Below, one piece after another: positions 11,330 to 23,100 of a DNA stretch of 64,000 nucleotides. Positions within the stretch are counted from its first letter, which is position 1; each line of letters begins with the position of its first letter. Source of the DNA: Butyriboletus loyo (taxonomy: Eukaryota > Basidiomycota > Agaricomycetes > Boletales > Boletaceae); assembly GCA_038093515.1 (NCBI GenBank), contig JBBPSI010000069.1, positions 54,615 to 118,614 of the forward strand, written 5' to 3'. Made by a program: the position numbers and the translations under genes. A model generated the notes under the pieces. That model made no database searches, was not told the origin of the DNA, and saw only the letters and a program-made list of their open reading frames with translations.

Positions 11330-11795
11330 GACTGGATCGCGGATAAACCCAAACGACCTTTGAAAAAGTCGTGCTGGTTTGCCAACGATCCATCTCGTTC
11401 CCGGTCGCCTGCAAGAGAAAGTACTACTGATGAGAGTCACTCGACAATGGCTGCAGGTCAACGTACGAAAAGTGAGTGCTCTCCCAGCACTCGATAGGCC
11501 AACGGGTACCGCACATATAAACATATTAGCGACGGCGAGCGATGAAAAACCGCGCTTTAAAACGACAGGTCCGTTTCGTTCTCAGTCACTTATCGCGTGT
11601 TACAGCCTAAATTGCCTGCCAAGCTTGCGGTTTCCAACCATCCGGGCAAGGACACCTCGCGCATCAGGAAAGGTTCTATAGATCCAAATACGGCGTGCCC
11701 CGTATGTCTTTTCCAAGTGATAGTAGACCTCGTCTTGATCGTTATTTTCCCGTCAGGCACAACAAGCCAGCGATCCGCATTGCCTTATGCCACGG
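11330..11795 (+). pseudogene. Inverted copy of the WD40 tail
   Basis: The plus strand reads 'SRSRSPARESTTDESHSTM', 'AAGQR', a GTGAGT donor, then 'LPAKLAVSNHPGKDTS' and 'GSIDPNT'. These are the tail exons that in every other unit lie on the minus strand. No propeller is attached. It borders directly on FOL1 relic A2 (minus), so an inversion breakpoint lies close to each end. It cannot encode the full protein. Confidence 0.7.
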
Positions 11796-11849
11796 TATAC
11801 GCTCCGACATGCCCAGTGCATAACCCAAAAGCTCAATCTCAATATATTT

Positions 11850-12620
11850 GACTAGACCGATCTGAATGAAGAAATACTTCTGGGTGAAGGAGTGCTTGCA
11901 AGAGCTGCAGACGGTGGAGAATATGACCATGACCGACTGTATTCCGTTGAAGGAATCGAAATCGGCGGCTGACACCTGCACATGATCAAACAGATCGCCG
12001 AGCAAGGTTGGGGGAGACAGCGCGGTCTCGATGTTGGCGACAAAGTCGCCCAGGTTCGCGCCCAGCGCCAGTGGGACAGAATGCTGCCTCGATGGGGGTG
12101 AGGCACGCCAAGCATTGTCTGTCGCCTCTTTCTGCAGGCGCGTGGACGTGGGTGTATGCAGTCCAGACGCCGAGCAAGTAAAGAAAAATTGTCAAAAAGG
12201 TGTCTCGTTGCTGGGTCACCCGAACTTCAGCAAATAGTACCGCGAGGGGGAACACGTCCAACTGCGAAGAGTCGGACGGTCACCCTGCCGTCTAGGTTCA
12301 TCGTACGCGATAGGCTCTTTCTCGGTGTACTCCACAGGAGCACAGTTTGGTGGAAGAAGAGGAGCAGTAGGCCGTCTTGGCGGAGTGTTGAAGACGTCTC
12401 TTTTAATGCGCGGCTGTACTAGGCATGCCGCTGTTGCTAACAAACATTTCCCTCCCTCTACTTCGCCTATGCTGGCTGATCCCCGCCCAGTTGTGGACCG
12501 AATCCTTTGACAAGTACGAGTGAGAGCGATAGCTGGATAATGTGGATGTGGTGAGTATGGTGGTATTGCAGAGTCGTAGTGTATCAGGTGGAGTGGCGAT
12601 ATGTATATCCAAGTGCTGTG
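11850..12620 (-). pseudogene. FOL1 relic A2 (HPPK and part of DHNA)
   Basis: The minus strand gives 'LALGANLGDFVANIETAL', then 'LLGDLFDHVQVSAADFDSF', matching the HPPK N-terminus of intact FOL1 ('LALGSNLGDRFANIETAL', 'LLSDLAKDAQVSVVDTSF'). The frame breaks between HPPK and the DHNA-derived sequence, which fades above about 12,310. The left border (11,770-11,850) is shared with relic A4 at 23,130-23,220. Bases 12,490-12,620 match 16,265-16,380. Confidence 0.78.
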
Positions 12621-12749
12621 GTTGCGCCTCAGGCACTCGGACTTATCAGGACACGTGCTGATGCTGCGATGTGACACGAGCCCAAAGAATACATCCACAT
12701 ACCCACGATGTAGCCCTTTATCTACATGTATTGCATTGAATCGCATCGA

Positions 12750-14915
12750 TTAATGCGTCCCATCACCTGTACCCGAGCAAAAGCACATCCATGCGGGGAG
12801 CCTGAACGCAAGGATGGCATCGCCTGATTCTCGCTGGAATGATCCAATAGAGTCAAACAAGGTGACTAAAATGGAGGTAAACGCACCATTAGATAGACCC
12901 TCCCGGCTGATGGTTGAGATGAATCGTATGCTTGTCGCGTCTGACGGGAAACAAGCTGTCATGACGAGGTCTACCATCACCAGATAAAAAGACGTACGGG
13001 GTCTGCCGCATTTGGACTTGCAGGACGTTGCCCAGTCTGCAAGGTGTCCCGGTTCGGATCATTTGGAACAGTGAGCACAACAAGCGAATCAGGCTGTAAC
13101 GTCTGATGAGTTGGCGAGGTCTAGCATCATCAGAAAAAAACATACAGAACCCGCTGCCTTTGGATCTACAGAACCGGTGTGTGTGACATCCTTGTTCGGA
13201 TGCTTGGGAACAGCTAGCTTGGCAATCGATTTACGCTGTAACATGTGATGAGTGACTGCAAACAAACTCGAGGAACAGCGAACCTGTCGTTTTTCCCGCT
13301 TGACAACGGGTTTCGCGACCGCTCGCTAAAAACGATATGTTAGACCGCTGCACTCGTCCGTTTATGAACAACACTCACTCGTACACGTTGACCCGCAGCC
13401 ATCGTCGAAGGACCTTCATTGGCAGCATCTTCTCTTGCGGGTGTCGGGGAACGTGATCGCTGACTGGTAGCTCGAGGCAACCGTCTAGAAACTGATTTGT
13501 CCACAATCTGATCCTTGTTGCTTCTGTTAAATCTCGTCTGTAGCAACCTTTTGAACATTGGAAAACCCTTGGATGACTTGGCAGTACTGATATTTTCCTC
13601 TTGACGCGCCGCTGGAGGGTATGTCGCTAGTATGGCATCCGATGGAGACGGTGGCTGCAACAGTGTCGACACGGAGATAAAAGAAGAATGTAGTGACCAC
13701 CGACCTCGTCAAAGTCGAACTGTGGATCAGGCGTACTCGACGGTACCTCGACCTGTGCAATGGTGAGAACTCGGTTCGAAACGAAAAGGATGAACTCATA
13801 CGTCAAGGAGCTCGCTATTGGCGTCTTCGCCGTGGTCCTGCGACACGGGTCGACTGGATTTCCCAGGATCTTCCTTTGACGAAGTCTGGTGGTCGTCCTG
13901 TTGTCCGCCATTTCAACATGAAATATCTTTAACATGCCTATAAAATATACTTACAGTGTATGCGCTGGGAAGTATACTGTCGAGACTTCGAATGACAATC
14001 TTTCCGTCACCTAGTCCAGTGGCAAGATATACATTATTAGAGGAGAGGGTAATTGACTGTATGTCTTTACTGTCCTCAATGACAGGGATGATTTGAGAGA
14101 GAGTTGATGTGTCCAGGAGTGAGATCGACTTTGATGCAGCGGCGGCGATGAATTTACAGTTGGCAGCCAGAGCAATAGACCCAGCCTCATTGCCAGTAAG
14201 AATCTCTGATTCAGCGAGCTGGATCCCTGTGGAGGCATTGAATGACTTGATTCTGTTGTCTTTAGATACGGTGAAGATTTGGCCATCGTTTGACCACAAA
14301 AGCGGGGTGACAAAATATTCTGAGAGTGTGATAGTATCGAGGGTGAGGAGCTCGTCACCATTGTAGCTGTCGAAGATACGGATCGAGCCATAAAAGCAGG
14401 CGATGGCGATGCGCTCGCCGTTCGGGGAGAATCGAATTCCAGTGACATCATCCTGAAGTCGGAGCGGGCCAACGAGCCTCTCGCCAGTCGTTATGTTCCA
14501 AATGCTCGCTGCTTCGTCAGTCCCAGTAGCAAACTTGGTCGAATCCGGTGAGACGTCGACCACATATACCCTGTTTGTATCCTCCACCTCGACCAGCTTT
14601 TCTTGGAGTTCAGCATCCCACACACTCACCCCTCCACCATGAGTCCCACATACAACTGACTTGTGATCTCTTGACACTGCAATGGTGTTGATGTCCATTC
14701 CTGTTTGCTTCCCCACCTCTTTACTGTCTGCAAGTCGCCAACGCCGAATCCCATTGCTGCTCCCGCCAAAAAAGTGTATTCTGTCTGGGTGGAAGGCGAC
14801 CGCCCACACCTTACCAGAGTATCCGGTGTCAAGGATAGTCATACGGTCTTGCTAAATTGTCAGCATTGCAATTCACTCTTCAGAACCACTACGCACCGGT
14901 ATTTGTCGACGACAT
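12750..14915 (-). CDS. WD40 repeat protein, unit 3
   Basis: The ATG is at 14,915 in the 19-nt first exon, with a GTGCGT donor. The propeller exon (ATG-containing segment from 14,842) is open for seven blades and ends 'ILPSAYT' before GTAAGT. The linker is shorter than in unit 2: the exon 'LGDHDKELPDSNP' and the next intron are absent, joining DDHQTSSK directly to 'EDPGKSSRPVS' without loss of frame. 'VEVPSSTPDPQFDFDE' and the Ser/Pro exon follow. The 'KPAV' exon region is duplicated in tandem (about 13,010-13,130 and 13,140-13,250), and its second copy carries a small deletion near 13,170. The final exon ends 'CFCSGTGDGTH' at 12,750. The gene may still be expressed, but splicing across the duplicated exons is uncertain. 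Confidence 0.65.
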
Positions 14916-16019
14916 CTTCACAAAAAATGTCAAGGAACAAGGTGTCTCAGTTTGCTGGCAACGCGTGAAGTTGAACCATCAACACGTTTCCTCATTCTCA
15001 ATATGGGCTGGTGCCTCGTGTCCTTGGCGCTTATTCTTACTTGGATCCCAGCTATCTGGCCTCGTTGCGGCAACCAGGCGAGCAGTCGATATCAGCGAAA
15101 CCCTCCTCTTCCGCGGGGCGGTGTACGATTGCTCGTGATACTTGGCTGCAGGAGTTGGTTCATGATGAGTGTAAAATCCGAGTTAGACCAACTCGCAACA
15201 TCGCGCACAAAATACGCTGACAAGTTCTCGAAAGGAGCGTACTCATACTCCAAAGGTTTTCCACGAAATGGGAGACGAATGTACGTTTGCGCACACGCTT
15301 GGACTTCGACACATCCACATGTATGGGCAGACCGGGCATTCTCACGCTTCCTACGTGCCTCTCTGGGGCTCGAATGGTTGTGCTGACAGTTTCATTGCCG
15401 CCACCAATGCTCGACGACAGCTCCCTGGTTCACTACGAGCGCACTGTCTCACAGGCATCCACATGAAACCCACGGAACTGGCGGTGATCGCTCTCCATTG
15501 GTAGGCGGGGGTGTTGGACGCGGATGCTACGAATGTGGTATACGCGTCACTGAGTGAGCGTATGCCAATCTCGGGTGTGTTCCACCGCCAGCCCATGCAG
15601 TAGGAAAGTGCCGTATCGCGATGTTCCAACGAACCTGCGAGATCGACGATAGGGTTCACAAATTCTCTTCAGTACCGACCTCGCGACCCCGATCAAGATG
15701 ATCCTCACAGTGGTCGATATGACCAACAGTGGCGATGATGCCGAGTCGCTCGTTGAATCGATACGTCTCAGAATCGCGGTGCGTGGATGTTATCGTGTCC
15801 AGTGTGCTCTCCTGGATGGTTTTTACCTTGCATAGTGTTCCCAACATATCATATACGACGCATGGGCAGCGCTGAGCGCTCCTTCCAACTGCCCCCCCAA
15901 AAATGATGCTCCCCAACGAATTTGCGACGGCACGTTTACGGACGCATACTTGAGCTCAATGATATCCGTTGAATAGGTGATGTTTCAAAAGGGAGGGAGG
16001 GTTACTATTGTTTTACTGC
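14916..16019. promoter_or_regulatory. Upstream flank of WD40 unit 3
   Basis: Near-copy of 8,974-10,080. A minus-strand open frame (15,659-15,351, 'LAGSLEHRDTALSYC') is longest here and is shared with 26,984-26,709, but no splice signals connect it to a gene. Probably promoter and spacer. Confidence 0.5.
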
Positions 16020-16870
16020 TCGATTTCGGCCGACACCTGCACATCCTCGGGCAGATCGCTGAGCAAGGTTGATGGAGACAGCGCGGTCTCGATGTTGGCC
16101 AATTAGTCGCCGAGGTTCGCGCCAAGCGCCAGTGGAACAGAGTGCCCCGACGAAGACGAGGCACGCCAAGTGTCGTCTTTCAATGCACGGCCCCAGGGAA
16201 CGTGACAGGCACCACGGCCGACGCGAGTGCTTCTGCGGTGAGGTATTCCGACGGGGTGATTTTCCTTCGACAAGTACGAATGAGAGCGTTAACTGGATGA
16301 TGTTGATGTTGTGAATACGGTGGTATTGCAGTCGTAGTGTATCAGGCGGCGTGGCGATGTGTATATGGAAGTGTTGGGGTTGTACGCGAGATCTAATGAT
16401 ACATAGCGTTATCCGTCTTTTCGTTTGTGGGGGCTACGTTACCGAATGTATTTTTGAGGCAACTAGTGCTGTTGATAAAACGGATGAAAGGTTCGCATGC
16501 GTTCGTTTGAGTGAAAAAATGATGGAGCGAGAATGCGGTCCTTCCGAGGGCATTACGTAGGATGTGCCGTTCACATGAAGTGTTCAATCGTTTCGGGGTG
16601 GCTTTCGCAGTGGGGGAATGTTCCCCCTTGCCATCGTCACCAGAGAGCGACAATACAAAGGGGAGCATGCGGATGGTGTGGGGCCCCGGAACGAGTAAAC
16701 CTACTACTAAGCGACTCCCTATTCCCAAGGAGAATTCACCTCAGGTTGTGGACGTGACGAACAGGAAATATATTATTAGTTGACATTCTACAAGTCTGCA
16801 ACCGATCGAATCAATTAGACATCGATTGCTCCCAATCCGTAGTCGACTTCCTCAGCGACTGTCGAGCGAA
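16020..16870 (-). pseudogene. FOL1 relic A3 (HPPK fragment and 5' fragment)
   Basis: Bases 16,025-16,180 (minus) match the HPPK start region seen in relics A1, A2 and A4 ('AANIETAL'-like). Bases 16,180-16,275 match the exon 1/2 border of FOL1 (compare 34,110-34,180), and 16,620-16,700 resemble the FOL1 5' end. Everything is short and out of frame. The stretch 16,380-16,600 has no match that I can see. Confidence 0.55.
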
Positions 16871-17000
16871 TATGCTAAGGCGCGAACTCAATCACGAAGA
16901 GACTTATCAGGACACGTGCTGATGCTGCGATGCGACACGAGCCCAAAGAATACCCACGATGCAACCCTTTATCTACATGTATTGCATTGAACCACATCAA

Positions 17001-19129
17001 TTAATGCATCCCATCACCTGTGCCCGAGCAAAAACACATCCATGTGGGGAATTTGACCGAAAGGACAGCATCATCTGATTCTCGCTGGCGCGATCCACTT
17101 CCAGTCAGACAGTGCAAGTTAGAGGGAAAAGCGCCCACCGTTATATGGACCCTCCCCTCTGATGGTTGAGATGAATCGTTCGTTTGTTGCGCCTGTCAAG
17201 GAATGAGCTGTCACGACAAGGTCCACCATCAAAAGAAAGACATACGGGGCCCGCCGCATTTGGATCTGCAGAACCTTGCCCGGTGCCCGAGGTGTTCTGG
17301 TTCTGGTGGTTGGAAACAGCTGGCTTCGCAGCCGAGTTACGCTGTAACGTGTGATGAGTGACTGAGAACAAACTCGAGGAACAACGAACCTGTCGTTTTT
17401 CCCGCTTGACAACGGGTTTCGCGACCGCTCGCTAAAATGACGTGTTAGACGCGCTGCATCATTCGTATATCAAGGACACTCACTCGTACACGTTGACCCG
17501 CAGCCATCGTCGAAGGACCCTCATTGGTAGCATTTTCTCTCACTGGTGAAGGGGGACGTAATCGCTGACTGGCAGCTCGGCGCAACTGTCCCATTGACTT
17601 ATCCGTGGCAATCTCGTCCTTGTTGCGCCTGTTAAATCTCGTCCGTAGCAACTTTGTGAACGTCAGAAGGCCCTTGGATGACCCGGCAGGATCAAGATTT
17701 TCCGCTTGACGCGCCGCTGGAGGGTAAGTTGGTGGTATGGCATCTGATGGGGATGGTGGCTGCAGGAGCATCAACACGGACTCGGAGATAAAAGAAGAAT
17801 GTAGTGACCACCGACCTCGTCAAAGTCGAACTGTTGACCAGGTGTGCTCGACGGCACCTCGACCTATGCAATGGTGAGAACTCGGTTCGAAGCGAAAAGG
17901 ATGAACTCATACGTCAAGGAGGTCGCTATTGGCATCTTCGCAGTGGTCCTCCGACACGGGTCGACTGGATTTCCCGGGATCTTCCTTTTGTACATATACA
18001 TTGAAGGAGTCAGCGTACAACTCTTTCAGTGACCGAGTGAAAGCTCCTACCGGATTAGAGTCGGGTAATTCTTTGTCGTGATCGCCCAAGGATGAAGTCT
18101 GGTGGTCTCCCTGTTGTCCGCTGTTTCAATATGAGAGATCTTTGACATGCCTGTGAAATATACTTACAGTGTATGGATTGGGAAGGATACCGTTGAGATT
18201 TTGAATGACAATTTTTCCGTCATCTCGTCCAGTGGCAAGATATGTGTTATTTGGGGAGAGGGTAATTGACTGTATGGCTTCACTGTCCTTGATGACAGGG
18301 ACAATCTGAGAGAGAGTTGATGTGTTGAGGAACGGGATGGAATGTGATGCAGCGGTGGCGATGAACTTTCCGTTGGCAGCTAGAGCAATAGACCTGGCCC
18401 CGTTGCCAGTGAAAACCTCTGATTCGGCGAGTTGGATCCCCGTGGAAGCATTGAATGACTTGATTCTGTTGTCCTCAGATGCGGTGAAGATTTGGCCATC
18501 ATTTGACCATGCGAGGGGAGTGATATGGAGTGCTGAGGGTGTGATAGTATCGAGGGTGAGGAGCTCGTCCCCATTGTGACTGTCGAAAATACGGATGGGG
18601 CCCTTGTAGCAGGCGATGGCGATGTGCTCGCCACTCGGGGAGAACCGGATTCCAGTGGGATCTCTCTGAAGTTGGAACGGGCCAACGAGTCTCTTGCCAG
18701 TTGTTATGTTCCAAACGCTCGCTGCTTCGTCAGTCCCGATAGCAAACCTGGTCGAATCCGGTGAGACGTCGACTGCATATATCTTCTCTGTCCTCTCCAC
18801 CTCGATCAGCTTTTCTTGAATTTCTGCATCCCACACACTCACTCCCTTCCCCCACGTTCCACATACAACCCACTTGTGATCTCTCGACACTGCAATGTCG
18901 TTGATGTTCATTCCTGTTTGCTTCCCCACCTCTTTACTGTCTGCAAGTCGCCAACGCTGAACCCCATCGGTATTCCCGCTGAAAAAGTGTATTCCGTCTG
19001 GGTGGAAGGCGACCGCCCACACCCTATCAGAGTATTCGGTGTCAAGGATAGTTATATGGTCTTGCTAAATTGTCAGCATTGCAACTCACCCTTCAGAACC
19101 AACTACGCACCGGTATTTGTCGATGACAT
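17001..19129 (-). CDS. WD40 repeat protein, unit 4
   Basis: ATG at 19,129 ('MSSTNT', donor GTGCGT). The propeller is open from the acceptor near 19,060 to the GTAAGT donor near 18,165, with seven blades including 'VWAVAFHPDG', 'SVWDAEIQEK', 'FSPSGEHIA' and 'TGRDDGK'. The codon that is ATG in units 2, 3 and 5 ('RMTILDTG') is ATA here ('HITILDTE'), which supports the upstream mini-exon as the real start. The linker exons ('DHDKELPDSNP', 'EDPGKSSRPVSEDHCED', 'VEVPSSTPGQQFDFDE') and the Ser/Pro-rich exon are in frame. The 'KPAV' exon is single and the final exon begins with CGA and ends 'CFCSGTGDGMH'. With unit 6 this is the most intact member by eye. Role unknown; presumed interaction scaffold. 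Confidence 0.75.
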
Positions 19130-19690
19130 CTTTACAAATGGTACGCAATTGTCGGTGTCAAAATGTCAAGAAACAATGTGTCTCAGTTTTTGTAAAGTTG
19201 AACCATAAACATATTTCCTCATTCTCAATATGGGCTGGTGCCTCGTGTCCTTGGCGCTTATTGCCAGTTGGATCCCAGCTATCTAGCCTCTTTGCGGCGA
19301 CCATGCGAGCAGTGAATATCGGCGAAACCCTCCTTTTCTGGGGGCGATGTACGGTTGCTCGTGATACCCAGCTACGGGATCCCGTTCACGACGAGTATAC
19401 AGTCCCAACTCGTGACACACCGTGCACAAATGCCTCAGCGCGTTATCGAAAAGGGCGTGCCCATACTCCAAATGAAGGTTTTCCCAAAACGGGTATGTCT
19501 GTGGACCCACTTGAACAAGGTCGCATTCATATGCATGGGCAGACTGGGTGTTCATGCGCTTCCTGCATATCTCTCCAGGGCTCGAATGGCTCACAGCTTT
19601 TTCCACGCTAGAAATCTCTTCCGATGCTTAACGACGCTTCCTTGGCTCACCATGAGAAGCGTATTCCCCAGGTACCCACATGAAAGTCAC
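19130..19690. promoter_or_regulatory. Upstream flank of WD40 unit 4
   Basis: Matches the WD40-proximal half of the other upstream flanks (for example 8,974-9,540). The distal half is shorter than in units 2, 3 and 5. Presumed promoter of unit 4; no element identified. Confidence 0.45.
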
Positions 19691-20700
19691 CTGAGCTCTC
19701 CCTCCAACTGCCCCGAAAAATGACACTCCCCAACGAATTTGTGACGGCACGTTTATGGACGCATACTCGATTGTGACCTCTGGTGAATAGGTGATATTAC
19801 AAAGGAGAGGGAGGGTTACTACTGCTTTGCTGCTCGATTCGTCTTCGGTGGGGCGCTCACTACGGAAAGGCGTTGGGTCGCTAATCCTAGTACGGATGTT
19901 CCCGCACGAATGCGTTGGCCGATTGTTTGGTTGGAACGAAAGAATAGGGTCGCTGGCAAGCGCCGCCCTCACGGAACGAGCAATCATTAATCAGATACCC
20001 TCAGTTGGACGGCGTACTTGACGGATGGAGCCAACAGAGGCTTCCGATGCAATGCGCTGGAATGCAAAGAAGCCGCAACCTGACTGTAATGTTGACAGGA
20101 GGAATAATCTCCTAGATCTGCATCCTTGACCTAGTATTGATGTTTTCACTAGCCTGGATGCCAGTGCGAGAGCCGATAATTTCATGGATTTCTGGACGGT
20201 CTGGGCACTCCTATTCGCGCGTTAGATGTACAATGACAGCAGATGGATATTTCAGCAGCTGGACTGAACCAAGGATATGCGCGTTTATGCACGCAAGCAA
20301 CACGGTGTAAATTAGCAGGTCGATTTTATGGTCTTTTGTCGACGATTATACTCTGGAGGCAAGGCAGAGGGGACCGATGTGCCTTCTGGAGAAACAATAT
20401 CAGCGATGTCACCCTTTGCCATGTGGAGCACGATTGGTGCTGATAATTATATTACTTGAATAACCGCGTTCAACGAGAAGAGAAGACATGCCTGAGATTT
20501 TCTTCCCACTGAGCCCTGAACTTTCCGTTGTCAAATCCCCTTGTTATCGGTATCGTCACCAGAGGGGGCGGTATGAAGAGCTCGGTGACATGGATGATGT
20601 CCCCGGAACCAGTGATCTCGATGATCGAACAGCGAGTCGGTGTTCGCAAGGGGAATTCACGTCACTGGGTCGTCGCTCTCACCAAGTCGTGCTTGGATCC
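19690..20700 (-). pseudogene. FOL1 5'-end relic R2 and unassigned sequence
   Basis: Same composition as 9,930-10,860 and 27,120-27,770. The part near 20,520-20,610 carries the FOL1 5'-end similarity ('gatatc/gatgtc..catccatgtca' on the minus strand). It is out of frame. The remaining sequence is repeated but unrecognised. Confidence 0.45.
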
Positions 20701-21190
20701 GTGACAAATAGTAACAAGACTGAAGGAGGAGATGTGAATGTTTGACTTCCTCAGTGACCGTCGAACGAATATCTACGAGTGGGCTCATCAGGACACGTGC
20801 CGATGCTGCGAGACGACACGAACTTGAAGAATTGCATGGTCTACGTCCACGTTCCCATGATGCAGCCTGCTAGAACATGTATTGCATGGACGATCAATGC
20901 GTCCCATCTTCTTTGCCCTAACAAAAACATATACATATGGGGAATCTGAGCAAAAGGACAGCATCGCCTGATTCTCGCTAGCCCACTTTGAGTCCGACTA
21001 CGAAAGTAAAAAACGAAAATAAGTGCACCGTTAGATGGACTCTCCGGGCTGATGGATCACTGGCTTGTTGTGCCTGACAGGAAATTAACTGTCAAGACGA
21101 CGTCTACTGTCACCTGAAAAAAGACGTACGGGCCCGTCATATCTGGATCTGTAGGACCTTTCCTGGTGCGCGAGGTGTCCCTATTGATGA
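20701..21190 (-). pseudogene. Truncated WD40 3' end
   Basis: Matches the 3' flank and last exons of the WD40 units up to the motif 'ggtgcgcgaggtgtcc' near 21,165-21,180, where it stops abruptly. The same tail stops at the same place in the copy at 27,771-28,350. Confidence 0.5.
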
Positions 21191-21687
21191 AATCCTTCCA
21201 ACGAGGCTGAATGATAATGCCGTCAACCCAGACCGGTTGCAAACAAACAGCTTATTCGTTCAGTGAGAAACGCATTGGGGAATTTGAATACAGTGCTACA
21301 ATTCCAGTCTCTCACCCAAGCGACGGTGTGTCTGCGTTCGAACGTGCGCACGGCCGACCGTAAAAATTCATAAACTAGTTTTCAGCTAGTGTTGCGTTCA
21401 GCAAAGCAAATGATCGGACACCCCCGACGACACCCACTGAACAACGACATTAGCCGTGCTTCAGCAGGATTTTATGATGTAGCGAGACATAGTCGCACCA
21501 TTGACCCAAACGCTGTAAGCCGTAAAACTCTTGTCCTCTTCGCTAAATGTCCGCAAGATCGATGAACACAGGCCAGGAAAATGTACTATTGAGTAAGTTG
21601 ACGATCGCAATAAGTTCAGCTCGTGTGAGCGGGCTCGTGGATAAATCAGTGGTCATCATGTCTGGTAGGTTGGTAAGAATAGTTTGA
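21191..21687. other. Unassigned stretch
   Basis: No gene, repeat or relic recognised. It is not shared with the other array units and may belong to the DNA that brought in the WW-like fragment to the right. Confidence 0.4.
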
Positions 21688-22335
21688 TCATCTCACAAAG
21701 AAGATGTACCAGTCTTGGAATCCCTCTAAGGTTTGCGAAGAGTCATTTTGGATGGATGCGATTGTACGGGTTGTATTCACAGTGCGACCTCGATTCCGCG
21801 TCATGTACAATATACTTGAGTTAGGGTCAGTAGTAAGATAGAACCCAACGGGTGCAGACGTACCTGAAAGACCACTGGAGGAGACGTACCAGTACCGGGC
21901 CTCAACCAAATATCCTAACCGCATGTCAGTGAAGGAAAGTAAAGGTCCATTAGACGTACTAATATAACTATATCTGCTGACCCCTTGCAAGCCAATACCG
22001 AGATCGTACAGCGAATTAACTCGATGAACCCAGAAGAGAAGGTGGTTTTTGTGATAAACAAAGTAATAGTACCAGCGTCGTTTATCGTTCACACTCAGGA
22101 CAAATTCCGTTTGCTCATTCATGGTAACACCATCTGTCTGAATCGCTTTCTGGATAAGTGCCGTGGCGTAAAACAAGATTTCTTTTTCGTGATGAATGAC
22201 GCCGCTTTCGGTAAATAGAGTCACACGCTTGAAAAGGGTCAACAACTGCAACGCAATGTACGCAAAAATGAAACGTACTAATCGTTCATGATAAAAGATA
22301 ACATTTCCTCTGGGATGCACGTGTCGTGTTCAGCC
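21688..22335 (-). pseudogene. WW-domain-like Agaricomycete protein fragment
   Basis: The minus strand reads 'HPRGNVIFYHERL', a possible 30-nt intron (GTACGT..TTGCAG), then 'RVTLFTESGVIHHEK', 'TDGVTMNEQTEFVLSV' and 'RRWYYYFVYHKNHLLFWV', then 'GLQGVSR'. This order resembles a family in mushroom-forming fungi with the pattern 'HPEG..YF..H..' followed by 'YYFVDH....LFWL' and an 'EAQYW' motif (here 'EARYW'). I name the resemblance from memory. No clear start codon or continuation beyond 22,335 was found, and the part after 'EARYW' does not match the family. Most likely a gene fragment inserted in the WD40-FOL1 array. Confidence 0.45.
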
Positions 22336-23100
22336 ATCTGGAAGTGACGGTAGTTTGTTGAGAGCTGTCAGGAAGTAGACGAGCGTCGTACAAGAGATGA
22401 GCTTACGCAGACAAGAGTGTCTGTTGCCCGGCTGAAATGTGCAATGATTCAGCACACTGACTGGGGGACAGAATAAATGGAGAGTAAGAGCGGTACCGAC
22501 ACGTAGGCACTTCGGATACCCTCACCTAGTAAGTTCCCTGGGCCTGTAGCGGTGTGATGGACGTTCAGGAGTTGCAGGGAATGTGTCAGGATAGTTTGAA
22601 ATCAGAACCTGGTATCTTGGTAATTCGTTTTGCCAGCAAGCGTTGAAAGCTGCCAGAGTTCCGCTGTCCTATTCCTCCACATCCGCACGATCTGAAATTT
22701 GCGGACGTTCTCTTGTGGGGTTGCCGTCCACCGTTTGCATGCAATCGAATGTGGGACCGGCCTCTTCGAAGTGAATGGACTTTCAAAGTGACGCAAACCG
22801 AGCTCGAAATGCGGGCAAAGGACCCGACGGAGGCCTCGAGTAACCCCGGAGTAAAGGAATTGGGATAGGCATGACTCGGACCGTCTTCGGGACGCGAGTA
22901 CTAAATTTGGTAAACGGAGGTGCAGGACACTGGACACTGGACACCTTCCGCTCATGCATGCCATGTAAAACATATGCCAAAATATTCCCCCCAGAGTTAC
23001 GGATTGTCAATGTCATCAAGCATAGTGTGAATGACAGAATGGAATACGAATGAGATCACATTGTAGTTGGCGTCATTCGCGCATCGCCATCTCCTTGTGT
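22336..23100. other. Stretch without recognisable gene
   Basis: Open frames up to 123 codons occur on the minus strand but resemble nothing and are not repeated elsewhere in the window. It lies between the WW-like fragment and FOL1 relic A4 and may be part of the same insertion. Confidence 0.4.

Noticed and set aside
18126..19129. Start-codon loss (ATG to ATA) in WD40 units 1b, 4 and 6
   Set aside because: The conserved upstream 19-nt exon supplies the start, so this codon is internal.
22602..22973. 123-codon minus-strand open frame
   Set aside because: Arg/Ser-rich composition typical of chance frames; no recognisable motif.
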